Shown here: positions 1-8,481 of the stretch, piece by piece
How positions within the stretch are numbered: the stretch's first letter is position 1
Layout of the letters: each line of letters starts with the position of its first letter
Virus record (IMG/VR): IMGVR_UViG_3300025645_000142
Location: 1-43,564 of that record
DNA: 43,564 bases
DNA from: a virus
Strand: one strand, 5' to 3'
Position numbers and translations under genes: made by a program
The notes under the pieces: model-generated
What the model was told of the DNA's origin: nothing
The model's input: only the letters and a program-made list of their open reading frames with translations
Database searches by the model: none

Positions 1-47
1 ATGCGGTTTTAGTCTACCAACTGCGAAAGCGGGTAAAGTTCTTTTTG

Positions 48-75
48 TATAACGTTAAGGCTATGTTTCGTTGCC
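48..75 (+). repeat. attC-like left-arm half-site
   Basis: The stretch TAACGTTAAGGCTATGTTTC resembles the left arms of the inverted repeats at 36468 (TAACGTTTTGGGCTTTGCG) and 37256 (TAACGAGATTCGGCTATGTG). I found no convincing right arm nearby, so it may be a decayed or truncated element. It lies just upstream of the small gene starting at 110. The 5' first 47 bases hold no gene that I can support. Confidence 0.3.
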
Positions 76-109
76 TAAAAGCGAAGCTAATTAATAACTA
101 AAAAAGATT

Positions 110-367
110 ATGAGCAATGATAATGTATCCAATGCCATATGTAAAGCTAATGAATGGGAATTGGCTATTAAGCACAAAAACGCTTTAGAAAAAGAGGATT
201 TTGAAACTTGTTTAGATATCAAACGAGAAATTGATAATCGGATTGATAACGGAACTATAAATCATAGTTTAATGAGCGGATTTATGTACTGGAATCCTAA
301 ATCTAAAAAGTTTGAAGGAGAGCCTAATTATGACAACCTAAACGGCTTGTTTGATAATTACTGCTAA
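110..367 (+). CDS. small protein with UVR-like helical segment
   Basis: 85-residue soluble protein of unknown function. Residues about 18-44 (ALEKEDFETCLDIKREI) look like the UVR-type helical hairpin found in UvrB/UvrC and in many small phage proteins, but the similarity is short and no nuclease domain is present. The stop codon TAA is itself part of the TAAC core of the inverted repeat at 363-416. Integron cassettes often show this kind of gene-attC overlap. The gene appears to be a self-contained cassette between the half-site at 48-75 and that repeat. The start ATG has an A-rich leader and no clear Shine-Dalgarno, as usual in Bacteroidota. Confidence 0.7.
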   Translation: MSNDNVSNAICKANEWELAIKHKNALEKEDFETCLDIKREIDNRIDNGTINHSLMSGFMYWNPKSKKFEGEPNYDNLNGLFDNYC

Positions 368-416
368 CACTTCGCTTGCCGCCTGTACTTGTATGGCGGA
401 TAAGCGGATGTTATGA
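363..416 (+). repeat. attC-like imperfect inverted repeat (54 nt)
   Basis: Left arm GCTAACACTTCGCTTGCCGCC (split here as GCTAAC, then ACTTCGC, then TTGCCGCC) pairs with right arm GGCGGATAAGCGGATGTTATGA. The outer TAACA pairs with TGTTA, and the left arm carries one or two extra bases after TAAC. The loop is TGTACTTGTAT. It begins inside the stop codon of the 85-aa gene. It has the same design as the repeats at 36468, 37256 and 34641. Whether an integrase can recombine it is not shown. Confidence 0.6.
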
Positions 417-444
417 CTTTAAAATAAATAAAGATTAAATAGAT

Positions 445-579
445 ATGTTAGAAATATTAAAATACATTTTAAGTGACATTTGGAGGTTTTGTGGATTCAC
501 TATAATATTAATCATAATACTTGACTATGTAGTAAATCTGGTATTGCAATTAGCCCAACTATTGAAAAATAAAAAGTAA
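445..579 (+). CDS. 44-aa single-pass membrane peptide
   Basis: A short open frame starting MLEILKYILSDIWRF contains one hydrophobic segment (about residues 18-40, with IILIIILDYVVNLV) and a basic end, KNKK. The leader is A-rich and the frame ends just before a hairpin and terminator. It lies between the attC-like repeat at 363-416 and the terminator at 626, so it may be another cassette gene. Function is unknown. Its small size leaves some doubt that it is translated. Confidence 0.5.
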   Translation: MLEILKYILSDIWRFCGFTIILIIILDYVVNLVLQLAQLLKNKK

Positions 580-592
580 TTTTTAAACTCTC

Positions 593-614
593 GACCCTAG
601 CGAGTGTTAGGGTC
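593..614 (+). other. perfect 7-bp hairpin
   Basis: GACCCTA pairs exactly with TAGGGTC across an 8-nt loop. No T-run follows, so it is not a terminator on its own. It stands just upstream of a true terminator and may protect or process the early transcript end. Confidence 0.5.
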
Positions 615-625
615 AAGATTCAATA

Positions 626-654
626 GGGGTGCTAGAGGTGGCATCCCTTTTTTT
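626..654 (+). terminator. rho-independent terminator before the packaging genes
   Basis: GGGGTGC pairs with GCATCCC (7 bp, one G-T wobble) over an 8-nt loop and is followed at once by seven Ts. It separates the early/accessory transcript from the late operon that starts at the promoter at 673. Confidence 0.85.
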
Positions 655-672
655 AATTTAAAAAACTTTTTG

Positions 673-680
673 TATATTTG
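673..680 (+). promoter_or_regulatory. Bacteroidota-type promoter (-7 TATATTTG) for the late genes
   Basis: TATATTTG fits the TAnnTTTG consensus of the primary Bacteroidota sigma factor. It lies about 20 bases before the terS start and right after a terminator. The expected transcription start near 687 gives a short leader. Confidence 0.7.
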
Positions 681-699
681 AACGTAAAAAGTAAAGCGA

Positions 700-1158
700 A
701 TGGCTTATAGTGAAGAAAAACAAAAAGAAATAATAATAGATATTTGCCACAAAGTAGTAGAAAGTAAAGTATCTTTTAATACCGCAATAGAACAATCTGG
801 AATAAGCAGAATGTCTTTTTATTCTTGGTTAATGAAGTTTGAAGATGCCAAAAACTTTTACAACTACGCAAGGGAAATACGCTCAGATGTTATCTTTGAG
901 GAGATTTTAGACATAGCAGACGATTCTAGTAATGACACTATAATTCGTGATGGCGTAGAGGTTTTAAACAACGAAAATATACAAAGGTCAAGACTAAGAG
1001 TTGATTCTAGGAAGTGGGTAGCAGCCAAAATGAGCCCTAAAAAATACGGTGATAAAATAGATGTTACAAGTGATAACCAAAAGATTGAAACAGTAGACCC
1101 ACGACAAGTTGCATTAAACATAAAAGCGATAATAGATGGAAGTGACATTCCTGACTAA
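700..1158 (+). CDS. terS: terminase small subunit
   Basis: The 152-aa protein recognises phage DNA and starts packaging together with TerL. The N-terminal helix-turn-helix region (residues about 10-45, with FNTAIEQSGISRMSFYSWL) is followed by an oligomerisation region. The C-terminal signature is RLRVDSRKWVAAKMSPKKYGDK, cited here by its parts RLRVDSRKW and PKKYGDK, and is typical of Sf6 gp1-like small terminases. It is the first gene after a terminator and promoter, and its end overlaps terL by 23 bases, so translation of the two is probably coupled. Confidence 0.9.
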   Translation: MAYSEEKQKEIIIDICHKVVESKVSFNTAIEQSGISRMSFYSWLMKFEDAKNFYNYAREIRSDVIFEEILDIADDSSNDTIIRDGVEVLNNENIQRSRLRVDSRKWVAAKMSPKKYGDKIDVTSDNQKIETVDPRQVALNIKAIIDGSDIPD

Positions 1159-2518
1159 GGAGCAAGAAAAAAGATTAGATTACAAAAGAGCGATAAAAGT
1201 ATCAGAAGAATACAAGAAGGTTAAATTGATTTTAACTCCGACAGTATTTGAAGATACTTTTTTTGATTTTGAAAGTAAGTTTGTGATATGGTACGGTTCG
1301 AGAGTTTCGGCTAAATCTTACTACAAAGCAATACAGCTTTTATACAAGTGTGTTCACGCTAAATACTTTAGATGCCTGTTTACTCGACAAACACAAAAGG
1401 ACGCACGAGATAGCCAATTTCAACTATTAAAAGACATCATTACAAAGTTTTACCCTTGGCTACAAAATGAATTTCTAATAAAAGAAAGTACAATGATGAT
1501 TGTACATATTAAAACAGGGCATTTTTTAAAAGGTGCAAGTTTTGAAGAGCCTATTAGGTCTTTGGCTGAATATACTGATTTGTGGGTAGAAGAACCTATA
1601 ACCCGAGAGAGTTGCATAGATAGAAGCGATTTACTGGATATTATGGGAACGCTTAGAAATAGTTTTGGCGTAAAGTCTCAGATACATTTAACTTTTAACC
1701 CAATTTCAGACGACACTTTTATCTATTTAGATTTTTTTAGTTCTAAGAAAGTATTTGAATCTACGGTTACTTTGGCGAATTACGGTGACAATCCTTTTTG
1801 CCCTACCGATAAGATAGAAGAGTTTCAATTGATTAAGTTAATAGACCCAGAACGATACGAAGTTGATGCACTTGGTAAGTGGGGTACAATTAAACCAGAT
1901 AAATTATTTTTCTATAATTACGATGCTAAGAAGCACGAGGTAGAGAATATAGAAGTAAACGATAACCTACCTATATGCCTTTCGTTTGACTTTAATGTCA
2001 CTTTATCTTGCTTAGCAGGTCAAGTATCCATACACGACAAATACGTTAGAAAAATAAAAGAATGGCATGATTCTACTTCTAATATGGATATACCCGAATT
2101 GATACAAGATATAGTCACTTACTTCGGGAAAGATAAAGAATACCTAATTACAGGTGACGCATCAGGCAATAATAGAAGTGCATTCACTAAAGGTCATGCA
2201 AGTGGTTTCTCTTTGATTTTTACAGAACTTGAAAAGCATAATATAAGATATGAAGACCATGTGCCAAGTTCTAACCCTTCACATTACAACTCTAAGATAA
2301 TATGTAATTCTATTTTTAAGATAGAACAAGACTTACTATATTCTCAAAGCGGATGCCCTACGTTATTAAAAGACATAAAGAAAATGGAGCAAGATAGCTC
2401 TGGGGGCTATAATAAAAAGTTAGCAGAGGCAAAGAATTACGGACACATGGGAGATTGTGATAGATACTTCAATCATGTTTTTTTATACGACCTTTGGCAA
2501 GAATATGTTTTATTATAA
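1136..2518 (+). CDS. terL: terminase large subunit (ATPase and nuclease)
   Basis: This is the packaging motor of 460 aa. The ATPase half has a degenerate Walker A, GSRVSAKS (residues 54-61), and a Walker B, DLWVEE (148-153). The nuclease half keeps the acidic residues expected of the RNase H-like fold: D285 in SFDFNV, D341 in TGDASG, and D440/D442 in GDCDR. The length is normal for the terminase_3 family. It overlaps terS, and a new promoter follows right after its stop. Unusually, the portal gene is about 18 kb further on rather than next. Confidence 0.95.
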   Translation: MEVTFLTKEQEKRLDYKRAIKVSEEYKKVKLILTPTVFEDTFFDFESKFVIWYGSRVSAKSYYKAIQLLYKCVHAKYFRCLFTRQTQKDARDSQFQLLKDIITKFYPWLQNEFLIKESTMMIVHIKTGHFLKGASFEEPIRSLAEYTDLWVEEPITRESCIDRSDLLDIMGTLRNSFGVKSQIHLTFNPISDDTFIYLDFFSSKKVFESTVTLANYGDNPFCPTDKIEEFQLIKLIDPERYEVDALGKWGTIKPDKLFFYNYDAKKHEVENIEVNDNLPICLSFDFNVTLSCLAGQVSIHDKYVRKIKEWHDSTSNMDIPELIQDIVTYFGKDKEYLITGDASGNNRSAFTKGHASGFSLIFTELEKHNIRYEDHVPSSNPSHYNSKIICNSIFKIEQDLLYSQSGCPTLLKDIKKMEQDSSGGYNKKLAEAKNYGHMGDCDRYFNHVFLYDLWQEYVLL

Positions 2519-2529
2519 AATCTTTTTAT

Positions 2530-2537
2530 TATATTTG
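2530..2537 (+). promoter_or_regulatory. Bacteroidota-type promoter (TATATTTG)
   Basis: TATATTTG lies 14 bases before the ATG at 2552, in a 33-base gap after terL. A preceding T-rich tract could supply the upstream element. The leader would be very short. Confidence 0.65.
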
Positions 2538-2551
2538 GCTAAAAAAAGAAA

Positions 2552-2893
2552 ATGAGTTGTTTAAATACTTGTCATAGTTTCGGGTACATTCCTTTATGCG
2601 AAGATATATTAGAGTTCGCTCTACCTATATTTTACGCTAACAGAGCGATTGAAATTAATATAACTGGTAGAAGTAATAGGATATATAAATTAAGCGTTAC
2701 AGCTAACGAAAACGCAATAGTAAGCCTTATAGTTTCAGATTTGCCAAACGGTTACTTTTCGCAATATACAGTAGGCGAATATAAGATTTGGTTTGTTGAT
2801 GTAGTAAACGATGATGTTATTGAGTTTGAGGAAGTAGACAATTTTTGTGCAGTATTTAAATTTAAAGATATAAAATGGGCGGTTACAGAGTAA
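2552..2893 (+). CDS. hypothetical beta-rich protein upstream of the tail fibre
   Basis: 113 aa, not recognised. It is cysteine-containing at the N-terminus (MSCLNTC) and has alternating hydrophobic strands in the middle. It has its own promoter and overlaps the tail-fibre gene by 19 bases. The tight coupling to a long fibre gene suggests a structural partner, such as a fibre base or chaperone, but that is inference only. Confidence 0.75.
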   Translation: MSCLNTCHSFGYIPLCEDILEFALPIFYANRAIEINITGRSNRIYKLSVTANENAIVSLIVSDLPNGYFSQYTVGEYKIWFVDVVNDDVIEFEEVDNFCAVFKFKDIKWAVTE

Positions 2894-5361
2894 ATACAAG
2901 TGTGGATTCTTTGCCAATAGATGAATGGGAGGCTAATCCTTCTCTAAAAGATAGGACGTATCTTAATATATGGCGTTCTATTGCAGATATTCCACAACCT
3001 TATAAATCAAATGCTATTTACTTTGTACGTAATGAAGTGCAAGGCGAATACGACATGATGATTTTAGAAGCAAATGGAGTGGACTTTGTTACCTACAACC
3101 CTGTTTCTATTCAAAATGCAACGCAAGCATTAAGAGACGAAGTAGAAGGATTTAAAAATACTGTTGAAGCTGATAAAAATACGGTTGCAGCGGATAAGGC
3201 AACAACTTTAGGCTACAAAAACGCTGCGGAAACGGCTAAAACTGCGGCGGAATCTGCTAGGGATTTGGCGATTACAAATGCTGCTTTGGCTGGTAATACT
3301 CGGATACAAGATTGGGCTGCCCAAAGTTATGTGGCAGGGAGTCAGGTTGTGAAGGATGGTATTTGGTGGATATTACCTTCTGGCGTATCTGCGATTAGTA
3401 CGGATGTGCCTGGGGTGTCTTCAAAATGGGTACAGAGGGCAAAATATCTATGTATTGGAGGGTATAATCCTGTTACGAATACACCAGCTTTAAATGCAAC
3501 TCCTAATAGTGCATTGTTGGACGAAAGCTTTTACATGGTTGATACTACTGGTTGTGTGTCTTTTTTAGGGGATAATTTCGTGACTGGTTTTATGTTTCAA
3601 CGTGGAGATAGGCTAATAAAACGTGGGACTACTTGGATAGTTGATACTAACGATAGAGATATATTAGATGGCACTAGTATATCAGCAACATCTACCACAG
3701 CAGGCAAGTATTACCAATTTGACACAGGTGTAATAACTACGCTTTCGGGGTATTCGATATACAAATATCCTGTTTTGGATTCAAAAAAATATATCTTAAG
3801 TGGTGATATTATTGGTGCTTCGACTTGTCTTGCTGTTTTTTTCGATGCTAGTAATAATTTTCTTGGTTATCAGGATAGGGCAACGATTTCGGGACAGACT
3901 TACAAATTTTTACACCGTAAACTTACATTACCTTCAGGAACGGCATTTGTGGGCGTATCAATGAAGGATACTAATATTTTGTCGCTATCGCTCAAGGAAA
4001 TTACAAGTACTGTATCGGTAAGAGATACTGTATTAGCTAACACAAGCGAAATAGTAAGCATTAAAACTACTCAATCTGATAATTCGGCAAAGTTAACAGT
4101 ATTAAATTCTACTTTTTCTGCAATAGTTGATGAAGTTGGATTTACGAATTTTGACAATGAATATTATGATAAAACTACAGGGAATAAAGGCACAAATTCA
4201 TATTATTATTCAAGACTTTATCCTTATTCAAATGTAGATTTATTTATAACTACTAAATTTCAGGGTAGTAATTTAGCGGCTGCTGTTTTTTTTAACTCTA
4301 GTATGGTATATATAGGTAATCAGTTACCTAATTCAGTATCAGGGGTGACAATTTCACATGATTTTGTTAAGGTAGTAGCTCCAGTTGGTACTGCATTTAT
4401 AGGGGTTACATCTCACAAGTCATATTTAGCTACGCCTAAAATATCTAAATATGGGGATATACCTAGCTTGAAAGAGTTGGTGTCGAGTGTTTTTTCTTCG
4501 CCACTATACAATAAGATTATAGGTGCTGTGGGAGATTCCATTACTTACGGAGCTTCGGCGAGTTCTATTACTGATTTGTTTACGCCTTTAACTGGGTCTG
4601 CGTTGAAAAGTTATCCTTATTTTATCGCAAAAAGAACTGGGGCAAAATGGCATAATTACGGAATATCAGGGAGTACTTTAGGTGATATTTTTTGTGAAGG
4701 TGCTGATAGAAATGGATTCTCGAAGGCTTCTGGTAGATATACCTTAATGGCGGATGGTTTAAATTATATCTCTTTAATGTTTGGCACTAATGATGGCCCT
4801 TATGGTCAGAGAATGGTAACTGAAGCATGGGTGCAAGCTACTTATGGCACATATAAGAAGTTTCCAAGAACTAGCGATTTAAAAGATACGGCAGGATATA
4901 TGACTACGGCTGAATATAATGCTGCTTTTGCAAGGTCTGGGACTGTTGGCGGAGTGACTTATAGTAATACTCCGAACTGGGAACTTGATACTAAAACATA
5001 TATCGGAACGATAGACGATACGACCAATAAAACATGGTATGGAGCTTGGAATATTGTTTTGCCGTACTTGATTAATAAATATCCGACTGCGAAAATATTA
5101 ATATGGCTAAATCCGACTAATACTACGTTTGACGATGCTACGATTGCTATTTGTAAAAAGTGGGGAATTCCTTGGCTAGACTTGAGTGAAGACAATATGC
5201 CTTTATTATGGAGGAAAAGAACGGCTACGACTGGCTTAGTTGGTGGTGCGTCTCTGATTACTACTAGGAGAGCTACTTTCATTCCTGATGGTACGCACCC
5301 TAACGATGCAGGATACGAATTTTTGTCTACAATTATGGAAAATGCTTTGTTGAGGATTTGA
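2875..5361 (+). CDS. tail fibre/spike with C-terminal SGNH (GDSL) esterase domain
   Basis: 828 aa. An N-terminal virion-attachment-like part (1-85) leads into an Ala/Lys/Asp-rich helical stretch (about 85-140, repeated ADK/AAE units). Beta-rich middle domains follow, then an SGNH hydrolase at about 545-828. Catalytic blocks are visible: GDSITYG with Ser555, GISGST near 600, FGTND with Asn639, and PDGTHP with Asp805 and His808. Such domains deacetylate or de-esterify surface polysaccharide, so the protein probably binds and trims the host capsule or LPS glycan. Two middle segments (about 295-345 and 430-480) look related, both containing YPxxxxK/V...FFxxS...VGVS/GVT patterns, which suggests an internal duplication. 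Confidence 0.85.
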   Translation: MGGYRVNTSVDSLPIDEWEANPSLKDRTYLNIWRSIADIPQPYKSNAIYFVRNEVQGEYDMMILEANGVDFVTYNPVSIQNATQALRDEVEGFKNTVEADKNTVAADKATTLGYKNAAETAKTAAESARDLAITNAALAGNTRIQDWAAQSYVAGSQVVKDGIWWILPSGVSAISTDVPGVSSKWVQRAKYLCIGGYNPVTNTPALNATPNSALLDESFYMVDTTGCVSFLGDNFVTGFMFQRGDRLIKRGTTWIVDTNDRDILDGTSISATSTTAGKYYQFDTGVITTLSGYSIYKYPVLDSKKYILSGDIIGASTCLAVFFDASNNFLGYQDRATISGQTYKFLHRKLTLPSGTAFVGVSMKDTNILSLSLKEITSTVSVRDTVLANTSEIVSIKTTQSDNSAKLTVLNSTFSAIVDEVGFTNFDNEYYDKTTGNKGTNSYYYSRLYPYSNVDLFITTKFQGSNLAAAVFFNSSMVYIGNQLPNSVSGVTISHDFVKVVAPVGTAFIGVTSHKSYLATPKISKYGDIPSLKELVSSVFSSPLYNKIIGAVGDSITYGASASSITDLFTPLTGSALKSYPYFIAKRTGAKWHNYGISGSTLGDIFCEGADRNGFSKASGRYTLMADGLNYISLMFGTNDGPYGQRMVTEAWVQATYGTYKKFPRTSDLKDTAGYMTTAEYNAAFARSGTVGGVTYSNTPNWELDTKTYIGTIDDTTNKTWYGAWNIVLPYLINKYPTAKILIWLNPTNTTFDDATIAICKKWGIPWLDLSEDNMPLLWRKRTATTGLVGGASLITTRRATFIPDGTHPNDAGYEFLSTIMENALLRI

Positions 5362-5414
5362 TGCAATAAAATGGAACTAAAAATAAACAGACTGTGGATT
5401 GAATGTAGGGTGAT

Positions 5415-5729
5415 ATGATACAAAACATAATACTAATATCTTTATTTTGTTGCGGTTGGTGTAAACTAATCAGCAAAGGTATGTTATTAGAGAAAGTAGG
5501 TTTATATATAAGTACTTTACCTAATTTAATTAAAAAGCCTTTAGGAGATTGTGTACCATGCTCAGCAAGCGTAATAGGCACAATAGGCTATGTTTTATTA
5601 GTCAAATACGAATATAATTTTATAGATAATATTTTTATTTGTATTTGTTGTGTAAATTTGAATATATTAATTTGGTTTTTAACAGAAAAATTAGTTATAA
5701 CAGTAAATAAATTAAGAAATGGCAAATAA
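5415..5729 (+). CDS. small multi-pass membrane protein with CxxC-type cysteines
   Basis: 104 aa with about three hydrophobic segments (4-16, 52-70, 73-92), a CCGWC motif near residue 12 and GDCVPCSAS near 44-52. The cysteine spacing (CxxC) and membrane topology are clear; the function is not. It could be a holin-like or envelope protein of the late operon. It overlaps the next short frame by 11 bases. Confidence 0.7.
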   Translation: MIQNIILISLFCCGWCKLISKGMLLEKVGLYISTLPNLIKKPLGDCVPCSASVIGTIGYVLLVKYEYNFIDNIFICICCVNLNILIWFLTEKLVITVNKLRNGK

Positions 5730-5817
5730 AGTAGTATGGCGTCCTTCAAGTTCGTCAAAACCGAAAACAACGACAGTAACAACTCCGAAAACAAGCGGAT
5801 GTAATTCATGTAAATAA
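5719..5817 (+). CDS. 32-aa Ser/Thr/Lys-rich peptide ending CNSCK
   Basis: The frame starts MANKVVWRPSSSSKPK and ends TSGCNSCK. It overlaps the previous gene by 11 bases, and its stop is one base before the next gene's ATG at 5819. It therefore fills exactly the gap between two genes, which argues that it is translated. It is low-complexity and positively charged, with a CxxC pair at the very end. No function is known. Confidence 0.55.
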   Translation: MANKVVWRPSSSSKPKTTTVTTPKTSGCNSCK

Positions 5818-5818
5818 A

Positions 5819-6889
5819 ATGCAAGACGTATATAGATGTTTTGATAACTTAATAGGTGTTATTGGTTGCAATAATACTGCTACGCTATTGGTAAATGACT
5901 TATCTGGAATAAGTAACGAACTAATTGATAAGATAGCAGATGGCGACAATGAGACCTACTATGATGTGTTTGAAAAGGCGAGAAAATCGGCTATTAATAC
6001 TTTAAAAACTGACATTTTAGATGTACTATTAAGAGACACTAAAAGAGTTAGATTTAATGAGGTGTTATTTAAATCAGAACAAGCACGATTGATTAAGCCC
6101 ACAACAAGTGAATTAATTAATTATAACTACTTAGGTGGTTTGGTTACTACTGCATCAAGCCGATATGTTTTAATTAATGTTAATTCAATATCTGTATATG
6201 TAACAGAATCAGTAACGGTAAAGGCAAAAGTTTACGACTATGAATCAGAGGAATTTATCTTTGAAGGCGAAGACGTAACTTTAGAAGCAAACAAGGTAAA
6301 TCAAATAGAAATTGGCAAGTCTTTGTTATCTAACGATTCGAGAGCCGTTGCGGTTGTTTTAGAGTTACAAGGATTAGATACAGAATACAACGTTTCTAAA
6401 TTAAAACCTTATAGGTTTAAAGGTGAGAAAGTAGAATGTCAATGTGTTGATTCAATAGGCGAAGAAGTAGATTATTCGGAAGTTTTTCAAGCTTTAGATA
6501 TAGACGAAATAAATAACTTTGCTATTTATCCGATTGCGACAAACGACATAAACGATGCTATTAACTTTACAAGCATTGATTCTTATGTAAGCATTGATGT
6601 TGATATTGTTTGCAGTATGGAACAATTTATATGTGAAAATGCACAACGTATTGCACCTGCTTTAGTTTATTTAGTTGGGGCTAACATCTTAAAAACAAAG
6701 TTAGGCGGATACAGATGTAACAACTTTGCAAAAGGTAACTTAGAGTTCACGAAAGAAACAAAAGACGAATTATTATTAGAGTACAGAAGTATTTTAGATA
6801 AGATTGTACCTACTTTGCCTTTAAATGGTGATTCCATGTGTTGGGAATGCGATAAGGAATACGGCATATATTCAAGTTCTTTAATATGA
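5819..6889 (+). CDS. virion structural protein, probable neck/adaptor region
   Basis: 356 aa, mostly alpha/beta, with cysteine pairs near residues 202-204 (CQC) and 340-343 (CWEC). No catalytic motif is seen. Its place before two small neck-type genes and the tape measure suggests a connector or tail-sheath-free neck component. The family is not recognised with certainty. The end overlaps the next gene by 4 bases (ATGA). Confidence 0.7.
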   Translation: MQDVYRCFDNLIGVIGCNNTATLLVNDLSGISNELIDKIADGDNETYYDVFEKARKSAINTLKTDILDVLLRDTKRVRFNEVLFKSEQARLIKPTTSELINYNYLGGLVTTASSRYVLINVNSISVYVTESVTVKAKVYDYESEEFIFEGEDVTLEANKVNQIEIGKSLLSNDSRAVAVVLELQGLDTEYNVSKLKPYRFKGEKVECQCVDSIGEEVDYSEVFQALDIDEINNFAIYPIATNDINDAINFTSIDSYVSIDVDIVCSMEQFICENAQRIAPALVYLVGANILKTKLGGYRCNNFAKGNLEFTKETKDELLLEYRSILDKIVPTLPLNGDSMCWECDKEYGIYSSSLI

Positions 6890-7356
6890 AAATAGAAACC
6901 AATGCAGAAACACAAATAGTTAATTTAATACGTCAGCTTGATAACATAGGGATAAAATCAACTGAAAAGGCATTAAGATTAGCTGGTTTAAATGCTTCTG
7001 AGTTGATTGTAGAAAGAATTGAGATACAAGGCAGAGGTGTTAATAGTTCGCTCGTTACAAAGTCTAAAGATGCTGATGGTGTTTATTCCAAAGGTCACAA
7101 AAAGACAAGAGAGAAAATGGGATACCAAACAACTAAAGTAGACCTAAGAATGAAAGGTGATTTATTGAATAACTTTAAATTAATATCAAGCGATTCAAAG
7201 ACTGCTGAGGTTGGTTTTAACGACCAAATACAATCCGATAAGGCTAACTATTTAGAAGCGTATTACGGTGAATTATGGAGTTTAACAGAAAAAGAAAAGT
7301 CGGTAGTTTTTGATACTTTCGAGGAATCAATTGAAGAAGATATAAGAACAATATGA
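6886..7356 (+). CDS. HK97 gp10/Mu gpG-like neck or tail-completion protein
   Basis: 156 aa. An N-terminal helix (about 9-42) precedes a basic middle region and the segment DLRMKGDLLNNFKL near 84-98, then AEVGFND. The pattern 'helix, R-rich loop, S/D-L-hxxSF/FKL, VGF' is usual for gp10-like proteins that join head and tail. It overlaps both neighbours by 4 bases, so it belongs to a translationally coupled neck set. Confidence 0.5.
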   Translation: MKIETNAETQIVNLIRQLDNIGIKSTEKALRLAGLNASELIVERIEIQGRGVNSSLVTKSKDADGVYSKGHKKTREKMGYQTTKVDLRMKGDLLNNFKLISSDSKTAEVGFNDQIQSDKANYLEAYYGELWSLTEKEKSVVFDTFEESIEEDIRTI

Positions 7357-7796
7357 ATATAGTTGAAATTATAAACGATAGATTCGAGGAACTATACACT
7401 AACATAGACGCACGTTATGGATGGTGTAAACAAATAATAGTGGGTGACGAAGGGTTAAAGGTGGTTTCATTTGATGATTCCGAGCCTAAAGTTTTTGTTC
7501 CTGACGACTTGTATAATATTCAGCTTGCACACATTTTAAATACTGGTAGTTTAGATAAAAGCAACCCTTTTAATAACAGTTTTATATGTGAAGTAGAATT
7601 AGTTGTTATAAGCCCAAAGGTTAAATTTTACCACGTAATAAACGTTTTAAATGAGTTAGGAGTACAATGCAACTCGTTTGATTTAAAGACAAGGAGCGTG
7701 CTTAGAAACACGTTAAACGTACAAGACGATTACCCAGAGACAGAAGCGTACATAATTAAATATCAATTTACATCTAAACTAAACGAGTTTGAATAA
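7353..7796 (+). CDS. probable tail terminator/minor tail protein
   Basis: 147 aa with mixed alpha/beta pattern. Position after a gp10-like gene and before the chaperone and tape measure matches the tail-terminator slot of siphophages. No diagnostic motif is visible, so the call rests on gene order and size. Its last eight bases overlap the next frame, which starts with TTG. Confidence 0.45.
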   Translation: MNIVEIINDRFEELYTNIDARYGWCKQIIVGDEGLKVVSFDDSEPKVFVPDDLYNIQLAHILNTGSLDKSNPFNNSFICEVELVVISPKVKFYHVINVLNELGVQCNSFDLKTRSVLRNTLNVQDDYPETEAYIIKYQFTSKLNEFE

Positions 7797-8481
7797 AAGA
7801 TTTGAAGAAGAAACGGAAAAGGAACTTATATTTGAATGTGATAATATAAAGTACTACCAATTTATAAATGGAGGTACACCGATGTATTATGCACGTTTTA
7901 AGCAATTCCAAGAAACGATGCGTAAGCATGAGGAATGGAGAATTAACGATTCTGTTCTAAGTGAATATATTGATATGGTTTCGTCTTTAACGCAAAATAA
8001 AGGATTAGATTCGGAACGTAGAATAGCGGAGATTGCAAGAGTTACCGAAATGATTAAATGGAGACGTGAGCAGAGTAATGACTTGCAACTAATATATGAA
8101 CTTGCATCTATTTGGTATTTTGACGAAAGCGAAGACCCAAGCAAGTACGATTACAGCCATGCACAAGAAAAAATTAAGTCGTGGATGAAGTCAAACGAAT
8201 GTACAATTGAAGGGGTAAAATATAATTCTCTTTTAAGTTTTTTTTTGCAAACACCTCTAAACAGATACATAAACTTTCGGGATTTGTCGGAAAGTGGTAC
8301 GCTGAAATATTTACAGAAAATGACCGAGACGATGTTAAGCCACTCGATGCACAATTCTTTGCTATTGAGCGAGAAAGAGAAAGGCGAGAGTATGGGCTTA
8401 AATATCAGCTCGTTGATGGAGACATATCAAAACTTGAATTACTTAATCGGTTTAGAATTGGAGAATATTTCGACTACTTGA
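7789..8481 (+). CDS. probable tail assembly chaperone, zero-frame product
   Basis: The open frame begins with TTG at 7789, overlapping the previous gene by 8 bases; an in-frame ATG at 7882 (MYYARF), preceded by GGAGG, is the alternative start. The first ~150 residues look like normal protein. After the T9 run at 8238-8246, the zero frame turns Leu/Ser-rich and out of character, while the -1 frame becomes charged and protein-like up to 8549. This gene lies directly before the tape measure, where siphophage tail chaperones (lambda G/GT type) use a -1 frameshift. The true product is therefore probably residues 1-152 joined to the -1 extension. Confidence 0.65.
   Translation: MNKRFEEETEKELIFECDNIKYYQFINGGTPMYYARFKQFQETMRKHEEWRINDSVLSEYIDMVSSLTQNKGLDSERRIAEIARVTEMIKWRREQSNDLQLIYELASIWYFDESEDPSKYDYSHAQEKIKSWMKSNECTIEGVKYNSLLSFFLQTPLNRYINFRDLSESGTLKYLQKMTETMLSHSMHNSLLLSEKEKGESMGLNISSLMETYQNLNYLIGLELENISTT

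Noticed and set aside
4959-5423. 154-aa minus-strand frame antisense to the tail fibre
   Set aside because: It is a mirror of the conserved SGNH coding region and has no promoter or operon context.
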